A DNA stretch of 64,000 bases from Chlorogloeopsis sp. ULAP01 (GTDB taxonomy: Bacteria > Cyanobacteriota > Cyanobacteriia > Cyanobacteriales > Nostocaceae): positions 124,001-188,000 of the forward strand of contig NZ_JAUDRH010000012.1 of the NCBI RefSeq assembly GCF_030381805.1, in the 5' to 3' direction. Both the position numbers and the translations under genes were made by a program. Position 1 is the first letter of the stretch. Every line of letters begins with the position of its first letter. Below the pieces are notes generated by a model. The model had not been told where the DNA came from, ran no database searches, and saw only the letters and a program-made list of their open reading frames with translations. This document shows positions 1 to 8,670 of this stretch, piece after piece.

Positions 1-1579
1 CTTCCTCCAGTCTGATGATATATTTTGGTACTTTAATATTTTTTAATATGGGTACAGAACCCTCTTTTCTATTATCATAAGCAGGGTTAATAAATACGCA
101 TTTACCGGGTGGTAACTTGAGAAACTGAGCAGGCTCAAATAATTTCCGAGTTTTCTCTTGGTCGGAGATTGAAATACTAGTTTTCCCCCCGACCATTGAC
201 CGGGATTTCTGCTTATATTTAATTTCTTCTTCACCAAGGTAAGCACTAAAAATCCTTGCGGATTCTTCTTCACCTGGGTTGAACACAAACTTTGTACCGC
301 ACGCACCGAGGATAGCTTTGGCGATTTCCTTACCATAGATTTTTTCTAACTGTCCCATGTTTTGCCAACCGAGGATACCGCAGAATCCTTCAGAACGTGA
401 TTCGTTGAGCCACTTAAATAAGTCTGGTAAGAAAATTGACGGCAGTTCATCGACAGAAACCACAAGCGGCCCAGTTTCTTTCCGCTTTTTGGCGATACTG
501 CGGGCGACGGTCATATGCATAATAGAGGTCATCAAAGGACCCACTGCATCTCTACGTTCCCTGTCCAACCCAAATATAATCATCTGCTTCTTGCCTACCT
601 CCAGTGGCAAGGTAGTCTTACCAATAAAGCAACCGAGAGTGTTTTTCGCCATGAAGCGGGTAAACATTAAACTAGCGGTACCGGCGATACCGGCGATGGT
701 CTTTTCCGAACCAGCCGAGCTAAATAATTGACCAAAAGCTATCCGTATCCACGGGTTAAGGCTAGCAGCCATTAGGCGTTCGACCATCTTTTCGCTCGAC
801 AGGATAGCCGCTGCGGTCATAATGTCTGCGTACTCACCAAACTCTTTGGTTAGCATTAAAATAGCCTGCGTCAACTGGTCGCCGGCGGGGCCAAAGAATG
901 CATCTTCAGAGGCATTTCCTAACAGGCGGAAGTTTTTGTTGATAACTGTAGCTAACTGCCGTGCGGTTTCAGCATCGCTACTGTCGCGCAAGAAATCGAT
1001 TGGGTTACATACCTCTGATTCGGGAAATCCCGGTGCAAAGATATGTACGTCATACCCCTTGGATTTGGCATAACTGGCGATTTTAGCTTGACTAGCATAC
1101 TTAAAGTCGTATAATACTATACCAAAATCTTGGTCAATTGCTGAGTAAATCATCGGGTTAATAGCTGAGAAAGATTTACCGCTACCAGGTGCACCAATTA
1201 CGGCAGTCCCGCGTTGGACATCGGGTACATAAACAGGGACTCCCCCACTCCCCTTTGGTGGTTTTTGACCTTTATATCTATGTACTCCAATATACAAGCT
1301 GGCACTGTCGTATTTAGGAGAAGTGATTTGTTTGAGAGCTTTTTTCTTAGCTTGGGCGGTTTCCTTTGCTCCACCCCAATAGCTAGTAGCAAGCTTGCCT
1401 TTTTTGCCATTACTAAAAAGCTGTAAAAGCAACAATAAGCCAATTCCCCCTGCAAGTACCAAGCCTTGGGGTGAGATTAGCTTATCTGTATATATACTAA
1501 AGTCTTGATTGCTGCTTTTTTTATCAGCCTTTACTTCCCTAACAGTTTTAGTTTTGGCTGTTGCCAATAAGTAATTCAT
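1..1579 (-). CDS. VirD4/TraD-like type IV coupling ATPase (3' end outside window)
   Basis: This is the coupling protein that would deliver the relaxase-DNA complex to the conjugation channel at the inner membrane. About 526 codons are visible from the ATG at 1579, and the frame stays open to the window edge. A hydrophobic stretch follows residue 45. Walker A reads GAPGSGKS near residues 130-138. Walker B reads VVSVDE near residue 377, followed by a GWQNMGQLEKIYG segment typical of the TraG/TraD/VirD4 core. It is the last visible gene of the minus-strand T4SS operon, 106 bp after the 492-aa gene. Family assignment is firm. The exact subfamily (TraD or VirD4) is open, and no relaxase is visible to pair it with. 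Confidence 0.85.
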   Translation of the reverse strand, partial: MNYLLATAKTKTVREVKADKKSSNQDFSIYTDKLISPQGLVLAGGIGLLLLLQLFSNGKKGKLATSYWGGAKETAQAKKKALKQITSPKYDSASLYIGVHRYKGQKPPKGSGGVPVYVPDVQRGTAVIGAPGSGKSFSAINPMIYSAIDQDFGIVLYDFKYASQAKIASYAKSKGYDVHIFAPGFPESEVCNPIDFLRDSSDAETARQLATVINKNFRLLGNASEDAFFGPAGDQLTQAILMLTKEFGEYADIMTAAAILSSEKMVERLMAASLNPWIRIAFGQLFSSAGSEKTIAGIAGTASLMFTRFMAKNTLGCFIGKTTLPLEVGKKQMIIFGLDRERRDAVGPLMTSIMHMTVARSIAKKRKETGPLVVSVDELPSIFLPDLFKWLNESRSEGFCGILGWQNMGQLEKIYGKEIAKAILGACGTKFVFNPGEEESARIFSAYLGEEEIKYKQKSRSMVGGKTSISISDQEKTRKLFEPAQFLKLPPGKCVFINPAYDNRKEGSVPILKNIKVPKYIIRLEE

Positions 1580-1685
1580 AATTAATATGCGTTAATTTTG
1601 CATAAGGAAATCGAAGAAATATGCGATTTTTTCATTGCATATTTCCTCGTATTTCGTATTGGTGTGTTGAGGAGATTGAGGAAAC

Positions 1686-3164
1686 TTAGGGGGTTACTTT
1701 TTTGGGCACGCTGAGGGGAGTACCAAGGATAATTGGATCTATTTCCCGATAGGTGAAGAAGGGAACGGGGCCAATGAAGTAAGGCGAGCAGCCTAAATCA
1801 ATCCATCCACGCTTGCAGATACGGAAGAACATTGCGGTGCTAATACTGCCGTCCGCCTCGTTAATGTCCCAAATGACTTGTTTAAATGATTTGCCGAAGG
1901 GATGTCTTCCTGTAGGTTCTTTTCCGCCGTTAAGGTTCCCCAAAATGCCGAACCCGCCTTTTACCTTTTGGTCTTTACCAGACATCCACTGTGCACCAAC
2001 GACTATATCACTCCCCGAAACTTCGATATGACCACACTTTTTCTCGCACGGCACATTAAACCCAGCTTGATAGCTACCGCTTATTGATTTCCAGCGTCCG
2101 CTTTCAAGCGAACCGAGGGGTAAGTCTACCTTGCCGATAAAGCTAACATCGGGAATTGGTACACTGGGGAACTGGTCAAACGGAACATCAACTAATCCTG
2201 GAACTTGATCAATTGTTGTGTTTTGCCAGTTCGTGAAGTCTTTTAGCTGTGCATCCTCAATGCCAGGGATGCTGGTTAGCTTATACTTATCGAGTTTGAC
2301 ATACTTACCGAGTTCGGCTTCTCCCAGTTCGGGATAGTTGTCTAACACCTCACCAACAGTTTGGTAATCTGCGGCGTTGCCTGTAACTTTGGTTACTAGT
2401 TCTTGAATTGGTGGGATTGCTCCCACTTCCAAATCTTCTAAATTAGGAATAGATAAAGCAAGGTCTTCGAGTGTTTGCCACTTTAGTGTCTCAAAGTCAG
2501 ATAGTTTGAGGTCTTTGAGTTTAATACCTGTGATGTTGGCGATGTCTTCAAGCGTGAAATCTTCAATATTGAACTCAGTTGCCTCAAAATCGCCTAATTC
2601 CATGACTTCGGAAAGGCTTTGTCCGGCACTCCAGGTGCGGCTTTCCTTCATCCCAGGATTGTTGATATTGGGGAATTCAACACTACCCCCTTCCCCAAAC
2701 TTCATATTTTTGAACGTGATATTACTCCAATCAGGAGTAGGTGCACCGTTGACGTATTTAACTGCGATAGGTTGTTTATTGGCGGTTTTGGCTTGTTTGG
2801 TAAGATTAACCGAATGATTCAAATTTGAATACTTCGATGCAACTGTCTGGGCTAAAGCTTTCTCTCCAAATAGAAGACTACCGATATTGTAATTACCTCC
2901 AAACCGGATTAACCCGTGCAGGACGAGTCCTGCTATCATCCCAGTAGCCATGAGATACCGCCATGTATTCATTTTTTGTTCCCGCCATTGGTATCCCTTG
3001 CTGGGTAAGCTTTTCGGTTGGCTGGCTACTTTTGTTTGTACCGGGACAATTGCGGCTATTTCATCATTTACTTGGATGGTGTTTTTCTGTTGGTTTATTT
3101 CTTCGTTTGTAATATATATTACTTTAATTATTTGGTTGTCTGTTGCGAAATCTCTGGTTTCCAT
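1686..3164 (-). CDS. Unknown membrane-anchored protein of the T4SS operon (492 aa)
   Basis: I do not recognise this family. A cytoplasmic head of about 65 residues precedes one hydrophobic segment (about 68-87). An ALAQ signal-like site follows near residue 105, suggesting a periplasmic remainder. Residues about 185-340 repeat a loose pattern of short units such as LxDLxLxDFExL and IPxIxDxxLxDF, like a leucine-rich solenoid. The C-terminal third is beta-rich and holds paired cysteines (CEKKC, CKRGWIDLGC) that could form disulfides outside the cytoplasm. It starts 2 bp before the TraK-like gene in the operon direction, so it is co-transcribed with the secretion genes. A surface or channel-associated role is inferred from position only. 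Confidence 0.75.
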   Translation of the reverse strand: METRDFATDNQIIKVIYITNEEINQQKNTIQVNDEIAAIVPVQTKVASQPKSLPSKGYQWREQKMNTWRYLMATGMIAGLVLHGLIRFGGNYNIGSLLFGEKALAQTVASKYSNLNHSVNLTKQAKTANKQPIAVKYVNGAPTPDWSNITFKNMKFGEGGSVEFPNINNPGMKESRTWSAGQSLSEVMELGDFEATEFNIEDFTLEDIANITGIKLKDLKLSDFETLKWQTLEDLALSIPNLEDLEVGAIPPIQELVTKVTGNAADYQTVGEVLDNYPELGEAELGKYVKLDKYKLTSIPGIEDAQLKDFTNWQNTTIDQVPGLVDVPFDQFPSVPIPDVSFIGKVDLPLGSLESGRWKSISGSYQAGFNVPCEKKCGHIEVSGSDIVVGAQWMSGKDQKVKGGFGILGNLNGGKEPTGRHPFGKSFKQVIWDINEADGSISTAMFFRICKRGWIDLGCSPYFIGPVPFFTYREIDPIILGTPLSVPKKVTP

Positions 3165-3166
3165 AG

Positions 3167-3991
3167 TTATCTCTTGCTTTCAACAACTAGATTCGGCGAT
3201 GTAGGTTGTCCAAGTTGGGTATTATTTGTATCGACGTTGAGAGGAGGCATTTCTATGAAGCGTTTTCCTCCTAGCGACATGAGTTTTTCAACCAACTGCA
3301 TTGATACTCCGGCATTGCTGGCGGCGATGACTAGTTCCTCTCCTTGGGAACGTAACTCAACAAGTTGATTCAGCCGCTTCCAAAGTTTGCTATCCACAGT
3401 AATCCACTGCTTATAAAGTGCAACTTGCATTCCTTTGGCGATATACCTGCTGTCAGATAGGGCGAGATCACTAACTTTTGGTTCTACCTGTTCAGGTTTG
3501 TTTGGTGTTGTATCGCCAATAATTTCAATTTGGCTGTACTGTGGTGCGCCAGTGCCTGATACTATCCGAAAATGATAAGATTTGCGCGTTCCTCCAGCTT
3601 CGGTGATTACCGTCATGTGTGCGCCGTAGGAAGCTGGCGGCAAACCAGGTATTTTGACTTTCTCGATCTGGCGGATGTGTATAAATCCAGCCCCTGTACT
3701 CTTCCCAGAACATCTGCCTAACCCTTCCAAGCATCCATCTACATCAAAAACAAACTTTGAGGGGTCATCCAACCAGATTTTCTTGATAGTTTCTCCGGTG
3801 CGGTAAAATGAAATCGATACCCCATGCCCGGGCCAGACTTTAACTGTCTGCAATTTGGCATTTTCCCCTGACACCTGGGACGCTGCAACTTGACGGATAG
3901 TATTGGCCAGTACAACTTGATTTAGTGTAAGTACAGAGGCGATCGCGCAGGGGGTAATTAAACTAAAGCTGTCTATATATCTGAGTTTCAC
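3167..3991 (-). CDS. TraK/VirB9-like secreted T4SS core component (274 aa)
   Basis: An N-terminal signal peptide is visible (hydrophobic core about residues 10-25, ending VVLANT). Next comes a beta-rich domain beginning VKVWPGHGVSISFYRTGE, which resembles the N-terminal sandwich of TraK/VirB9 proteins that build the outer-membrane ring. A C-terminal segment (about 195-250) is helical. The start ATG overlaps the stop of the VirB10-like gene by 4 bp, indicating translational coupling with its expected partner. In F and VirB systems TraK/VirB9 binds TraB/VirB10 in the outer-membrane core complex. The fold assignment rests on pattern and gene order, so it is moderately secure. Confidence 0.65.
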   Translation of the reverse strand: MKLRYIDSFSLITPCAIASVLTLNQVVLANTIRQVAASQVSGENAKLQTVKVWPGHGVSISFYRTGETIKKIWLDDPSKFVFDVDGCLEGLGRCSGKSTGAGFIHIRQIEKVKIPGLPPASYGAHMTVITEAGGTRKSYHFRIVSGTGAPQYSQIEIIGDTTPNKPEQVEPKVSDLALSDSRYIAKGMQVALYKQWITVDSKLWKRLNQLVELRSQGEELVIAASNAGVSMQLVEKLMSLGGKRFIEMPPLNVDTNNTQLGQPTSPNLVVESKR

Positions 3992-5862
3992 AGTTTGATT
4001 GACCTATCGACTTTAATAGTAACTCTGGTATTTTTAGGTACATACCAGACATTAGGACGGCGGTTGATTTCATCAGTGGCACGCTCTGTCCGCTTGCTAA
4101 CTGTTTCGCTAAGTTTGCTAAAGGCACCTTCAAGGAAGGCAGCTGCAAGGTTGCGGTTGTTATTGCGGCTGCGGGTTCTTGTCCCACCTAAAGGCAAATC
4201 TTCTGTGACTTCTTCATCCGGCTGGTTGATAATTTCCCCTACCTTGGCAAGACCAGCTATTGTCCCCAAGGTGGCATCATATTTGGCAATTTCAAATCCC
4301 TTGTCGTCGTGAGGTCTGGCGATTAGGGGTGAACCTGCCTCTCCCAAAACTGATATCGTTCCGGGTGATACTGGATACTCGGTTCCATCCTTAAGGATGG
4401 CTGTGACTTCGGCACGCACGCCTGATGTGCTATCAACCGAAATCATGGTGATACTTAAGAGCGTTCCTGCCCCAATGGCAATCTCACCAGTATTGTTATA
4501 AAGAGGTTCGTCCAATTGGGCGACAAATCTGAGCGTATTTGTCTGCTCCTGGGAACGACTGTTATTACTGGTTTGGGGTATAACGAGCGGAGTTACCAGG
4601 GTTGCACTTGCAAACGAACCGACAACTAAATACTGCGGTTGTGTTTCTTGGAGTATCTGCGCTTCTTCTGGCAGGTAGTTATTTGCAACTTGTTCGATTT
4701 GCTGAGTGGAGTTGTTTTCTTTATTACTAGCAAGACTGGATTCTACGGTCTTTTCTTTGTCAAGTTCTAAGCTAAATTGTGGCTCTTTTACCGAGAAGCT
4801 ATAAATAACTGGCACGGCTTGATTGTTATCTTTGTCATCAGTATTGCTATACTCTGGAGTACTGTTGTTTGTGGTTATAGGTTGCCAACGCGGGCGCAGT
4901 TCTTCAACTTGATTAGAGGTATTGGTAACTGTTTCGGTATTCTCGCTGCGGCGGCTACGGCGACGACGAGAGCGATTGGTATTTTGTTGTGCTGGACTTA
5001 CTGTTTCTTCAGTTGCACTCACTTCTTCTACTGTTGTGTTTGTGGATTCGCTTACAGTAGTGCTGGCTAACGTATACTCAACCCGACCAACCGAACCTAG
5101 ACTACGCAGGCGTTCGATCTCGGCGAGGGGGTCTTTGGCAATGGTTTGGTTGTCATTAGCTGTTTGTTTGGTAACTTTTGCCAGTAGATTGGGGGAAAGG
5201 CTGGAACTGTTAGGAGAAGGAATTGTTGGCACAGGGGCGCTAGGACGCAGAGGTGGTATTGGTTGGGAAGCGACTTTTGTGCGTCTTATCCCAACTGGTT
5301 CAGAGGCTTGTTCCCCATATACGTGCCTTCTGGAATTAGGGGTAGTTTGCCCTGTAACTACCTTTTGTTGTCGAGTAGGGCGCGCTTTTTCTTTAGATTT
5401 ATCCTCCTCAATATCTTCCACTTCGTCTTCCTTCTCGCCTTTTTTACCATTTAACGCGTCGAGTTCTTCTTGCTGTTTGGCGAGAGCGAGTTTGGCGTAA
5501 ATATCCCCTTCTTCTTTTTCAGATGAGGTAACTGTGGGAGTGGAAGTAGGGATTACTTCTGGTTTTTGAGCATTATTGCCACCGCCGTTTATCATCCCGT
5601 TAAGGACGACAAACATGAGTATAAAACCTACTCCAAATGCACCTCCGATGATACCCAATCTTGACCAGGGAGATGTGACAAAATCGTGTTTGGTTTGTAC
5701 TAATGCAGGGTCTTCTGCTTCAATTTCCTCTTCGTCAACTACCTCATCTTCCGTACTTGCTATTCCATCTTCTACAGGTTTTTTATCTTCATCAATTGGT
5801 AGAAGACTATCTACAGAAGAAAATTTATGATGATTTGGAGTGTCGTCTTGTAACTGCAACAT
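3988..5862 (-). CDS. VirB10/TraB/TrbI-family T4SS scaffold protein (624 aa)
   Basis: The domain order is that of VirB10/TraB. An acidic cytoplasmic head of about 65 residues comes first, then one transmembrane helix (about 69-92). A long low-complexity linker rich in Pro, Ser, Thr, Glu and Asn follows (about 95-430). The C-terminal beta-barrel domain (about 435-624) includes a GxxIAIGAGTLLSIT segment and ends with NVWYVPKNTRVTIKVDRSI, matching the family's closing strand. The protein spans inner membrane to outer membrane and links ATPase activity to the channel. It lies 18 bp after the VirB8-like gene and overlaps the TraK-like gene. A basic RSRRRRSRR patch near residue 300 is unusual and may be disordered. 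Confidence 0.85.
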   Translation of the reverse strand: MLQLQDDTPNHHKFSSVDSLLPIDEDKKPVEDGIASTEDEVVDEEEIEAEDPALVQTKHDFVTSPWSRLGIIGGAFGVGFILMFVVLNGMINGGGNNAQKPEVIPTSTPTVTSSEKEEGDIYAKLALAKQQEELDALNGKKGEKEDEVEDIEEDKSKEKARPTRQQKVVTGQTTPNSRRHVYGEQASEPVGIRRTKVASQPIPPLRPSAPVPTIPSPNSSSLSPNLLAKVTKQTANDNQTIAKDPLAEIERLRSLGSVGRVEYTLASTTVSESTNTTVEEVSATEETVSPAQQNTNRSRRRRSRRSENTETVTNTSNQVEELRPRWQPITTNNSTPEYSNTDDKDNNQAVPVIYSFSVKEPQFSLELDKEKTVESSLASNKENNSTQQIEQVANNYLPEEAQILQETQPQYLVVGSFASATLVTPLVIPQTSNNSRSQEQTNTLRFVAQLDEPLYNNTGEIAIGAGTLLSITMISVDSTSGVRAEVTAILKDGTEYPVSPGTISVLGEAGSPLIARPHDDKGFEIAKYDATLGTIAGLAKVGEIINQPDEEVTEDLPLGGTRTRSRNNNRNLAAAFLEGAFSKLSETVSKRTERATDEINRRPNVWYVPKNTRVTIKVDRSIKL

Positions 5863-5880
5863 ATTTATATTAAGTAATTA

Positions 5881-6666
5881 CTAATACTTTTCTTTTTTAC
5901 CGAGGTTATAATCAACGATTTGGGTAATCTCCAGACCTGAGCGTCTAGCTAAATGAATTTTTTTATCAAGTTCGGTTGGTTTGGCTGGCAACTTTGGAGT
6001 ATCAATAGCTTCGACAGTAATTGTTTTGTTGAAGGCAATTCCTTTACCTTGGTTTTCGCTTCTATTAAAGCTTACGAGCGTACCAATATAATCAACTTCC
6101 CATTTTCCATCTTTAATTTTTCTGGGTTTGGAGATATGGCGAGTTACGAGTGAGACTTGAACTTCACCGTTAAATACACCACTTGGAACAATTTCTGCTA
6201 ATTTTTTAATAAAGTTTGCCCGAAAATCTTGATTTTCAGATAGTGCAAATGCTGCTTCCCAGGCTCTTGTTGGAATTTTTTTTCTGTTATTTCTTTTTGT
6301 CTGGATATCTATTCCTCTATCAGGTTTGGTAATGTTTTCACCATTTTCGCTTGCTTCGATAATCCCGTTCCAACCGAACATTTTAATCATGCTATCTGAG
6401 ATAAATCTTTTAATAGTTTCGTCATCGCGTTCGTAGGAACCGACAAATTTAGCAGGTGAAATAGACCCATCTTGGAGTTGAACAACTGTCATGCCTTTGA
6501 CATAACGGTTTGTACCAGAACTTATTCCAAAAACTATAAATTGTAGTAGAAGAGAAAGTATGCCTGCTGCTGCACCTACTGTAGTTGCGATCGCAACTGG
6601 TGTTGAAGTTGATTGACCGTAACTAAGGAGGCGAAGTGGTTGCGATTTTGCTTTTAATTTAACCAT
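5881..6666 (-). CDS. VirB8/TraE-like inner-membrane T4SS component (261 aa)
   Basis: A basic cytoplasmic head of about 25 residues is followed by a hydrophobic helix (about 27-50) and a soluble domain of about 200 residues. The latter contains the alternating strand pattern KWEVDYIGTLVSFNRS...FNKTITVEAID, which fits the NTF2-like periplasmic fold of VirB8/TraE. Length and topology match that family. It sits between the VirB6-like and VirB10-like genes, the place VirB8 occupies in classical virB operons, with 10 bp and 18 bp spacers. The call is an inference from topology and synteny because sequence similarity in this family is weak. Confidence 0.6.
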   Translation of the reverse strand: MVKLKAKSQPLRLLSYGQSTSTPVAIATTVGAAAGILSLLLQFIVFGISSGTNRYVKGMTVVQLQDGSISPAKFVGSYERDDETIKRFISDSMIKMFGWNGIIEASENGENITKPDRGIDIQTKRNNRKKIPTRAWEAAFALSENQDFRANFIKKLAEIVPSGVFNGEVQVSLVTRHISKPRKIKDGKWEVDYIGTLVSFNRSENQGKGIAFNKTITVEAIDTPKLPAKPTELDKKIHLARRSGLEITQIVDYNLGKKEKY

Positions 6667-6676
6667 AATTGATTAA

Positions 6677-7858
6677 TCATTTACCTTTTGAGGCGATAGA
6701 TTTAGATACGTTAACTGCAATTGAAGAACCACTCGTTGCGGCAGCACTGGCAACTTGTGTGGCAACTCCGACTGTAAATTCAGCTGCTTTGCCTAATCCT
6801 GTCCAAACTGCGAGTCCGCCACCAGCAGCTAATGCAGATGCAAGTATGGGAGAAAACACACCTACAAATAGGAGAAAAATCATTGGCTGACTGGATTCAG
6901 ATGTAGCGATTAATTGTCCGCACAGCCCGATCATGATGTTAAAGCAGAGTTTTGCCATTCCCACTGAGAAATAGCCAGTTAACCAGGCGAAAATTGGTTT
7001 AGTACCGTAGGGGAGTAGCGAACCACCTACTGCTAGTGGAGCAAGGAGAGCGGTTAGCAGCATTGTGAATTCGATTCCCCACTGATAGGCTACATTTAAT
7101 CCGAGTAAAAGAACGCTGACGAAAGAGACGATTTGGTCACCAATGTAGCCAGTAATGCTTGAAGCTAATTTTGACCCCATCTCAGCAGGATTTAGACTTG
7201 ACAGTGCATCTTTAGCTGCACCTAAAGCTGCTAGAGGCCCAAATTCCCAGCTTCCAGAACCGGGCGCATCTCCTTTAAAAAGATTGGGTGCAGTTTTTCT
7301 AAGTTCTTTTTCTGCTTGGTCAAAGCATTGTATTTTGTCTTCAGTTGTACCTGGCAAAGAACGGCAGCGTTCCATTGCTTTTCCTACTTGGTCTTTTAAT
7401 AAAATATTTCCAACAGCTCGGTTATAAGCTACCTCTAGATTTGAGCCAGCTGCTGTGAATTTAAGTACATCGTTGTTGATAGTATTGATATAACCTCGGA
7501 TTGCAAGTGTTCCGCTTTTGAGCAATGCACCATTACTAGCTAGTAATCCGATCACAATGATGGGCCATATCCAACTGGATAGAGCTTTCATGTCTTCTTG
7601 ATTAATCCAGTTTTTGGCAAGTTCTACCATGAAGAAAATAAGTGTAGCAAGAGCGAAAAAAGTAGCTACATTACACATCGAGATATATAAATTGCCATCA
7701 AGAGTTTCTTGCCAAAGTTCATTAAAGCTTGCTGAAATAGTTTCACTAACATTGGCGGCTGTTTTTAAAAGGTCTTGTCCAAAAAAGTCGTCTGGACTGT
7801 AATAAAAAAAACCGAAGAAAATTAGATTCATCGTATTCTTAACATTTATCTGAATCAT
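6677..7858 (-). CDS. VirB6/TrbL-like polytopic T4SS membrane protein (393 aa)
   Basis: Several hydrophobic segments are visible: about 67-84, 94-115, a cluster at 238-300 (SFVSVLLLGLNVAYQWGIEF, LLTALLAPLAVGGSLL), and 300-370. A Gly/Ala-rich tail follows. A large soluble loop between about 120 and 230 separates the first and second halves. This layout is characteristic of VirB6/TrbL, which forms part of the inner-membrane translocation pore. The start could be the second Met (MNLIFFG, residue 10). It is co-directional and tightly spaced with the VirB5-like and VirB8-like genes. Tail residues are Ala/Gly/Ser-rich with no motif I recognise. Confidence 0.75.
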   Translation of the reverse strand: MIQINVKNTMNLIFFGFFYYSPDDFFGQDLLKTAANVSETISASFNELWQETLDGNLYISMCNVATFFALATLIFFMVELAKNWINQEDMKALSSWIWPIIVIGLLASNGALLKSGTLAIRGYINTINNDVLKFTAAGSNLEVAYNRAVGNILLKDQVGKAMERCRSLPGTTEDKIQCFDQAEKELRKTAPNLFKGDAPGSGSWEFGPLAALGAAKDALSSLNPAEMGSKLASSITGYIGDQIVSFVSVLLLGLNVAYQWGIEFTMLLTALLAPLAVGGSLLPYGTKPIFAWLTGYFSVGMAKLCFNIMIGLCGQLIATSESSQPMIFLLFVGVFSPILASALAAGGGLAVWTGLGKAAEFTVGVATQVASAAATSGSSIAVNVSKSIASKGK

Positions 7859-7889
7859 CTCTTAGAAAAACTAAGAGATGATTTGTAGG

Positions 7890-8636
7890 TTATTCCATAG
7901 CTGTTGATCTAAGATTGCTGTAACCAGATATTTCCATTAATTGACTGGACAGCGCGTCAAGATTTACATTTTCTCTTTGTCTTGCAGCAGCATTTTGTTC
8001 AGCAATTTGACTGAGCATCAAATTAGTTTGCTGTGCATCGTGTCGTGCTTGCAGTCCGTCAGTACGGGATTGTCCCAACATTGAGACAATTTGTGAGTTT
8101 TGGGCAGCAATTACCTTGAGGATGTTTTGTGAAGCATCCATTGTTTGTGCAGATTCCGCGAGTTCTTTTGCCTCGGCTACAGTTTGTTGGGTTGCTTCAA
8201 TTTCCTTTTTGGTACGTTCTTGCCCTTGCTCTCCCAAGACACTTTCAACTGTGGCGCGGGTGGTTTCGCGCTCTAGTTCGTTTGCTGCTGATACTGCACC
8301 CTCAACGGTATTGCTTTCGTTCCAGAAACCCTTTTGTTTGAGTTGCTCTTTGAGCTTGTCGGCTGAGTTTACTGGATCGGGCATACCCATACTGCCAGTC
8401 GAGTTAATAGTAGCAGTTTTAGCCTCATTTTTGAGTCCACCCCAACTTTCATTTATTGCGGCGGTGAGTTCGTTTTTAGTTTCTTCAAAATAGCTATTGA
8501 GTTCGCCCAAAATTTCATTAAAGAAATCTTCGATTGTGAATGCGTAACTAGGTGCAGTTCCCATCAGGGTAATTATCCCGATTATCGACCCAATAATTAA
8601 TCCTTGCTTGGATTTGAGCTTGAATTTTTGTTTCAT
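7890..8636 (-). CDS. VirB5/TrbJ-like exported helical protein (248 aa)
   Basis: A signal peptide is clear (basic MKQKFKLKSKQ, then a hydrophobic run ending TAPSYAFT). The rest is predicted to be almost entirely helical, with long Gln/Ala/Glu-rich stretches. In particular the last 90 residues carry regularly spaced Q and N (AAQNSQIVSMLGQ, ARHDAQQTNLMLSQIAEQN), as in VirB5/TrbJ minor pilus proteins. It lies between VirB4 and the VirB6-like gene, exactly the virB5 position. In known systems VirB5 caps the pilus and contributes to recipient recognition. Assignment is by topology and order. Confidence 0.6.
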   Translation of the reverse strand: MKQKFKLKSKQGLIIGSIIGIITLMGTAPSYAFTIEDFFNEILGELNSYFEETKNELTAAINESWGGLKNEAKTATINSTGSMGMPDPVNSADKLKEQLKQKGFWNESNTVEGAVSAANELERETTRATVESVLGEQGQERTKKEIEATQQTVAEAKELAESAQTMDASQNILKVIAAQNSQIVSMLGQSRTDGLQARHDAQQTNLMLSQIAEQNAAARQRENVNLDALSSQLMEISGYSNLRSTAME

Positions 8637-8670
8637 AATCTACTTACTAGTTATGGATGTGGCAGTTAAT

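Noticed and set aside
43..336. 97-codon minus-strand frame at the left edge
   Set aside because: It is a shadow of the coupling-protein frame, which is continuous through this stretch and has the expected motifs.
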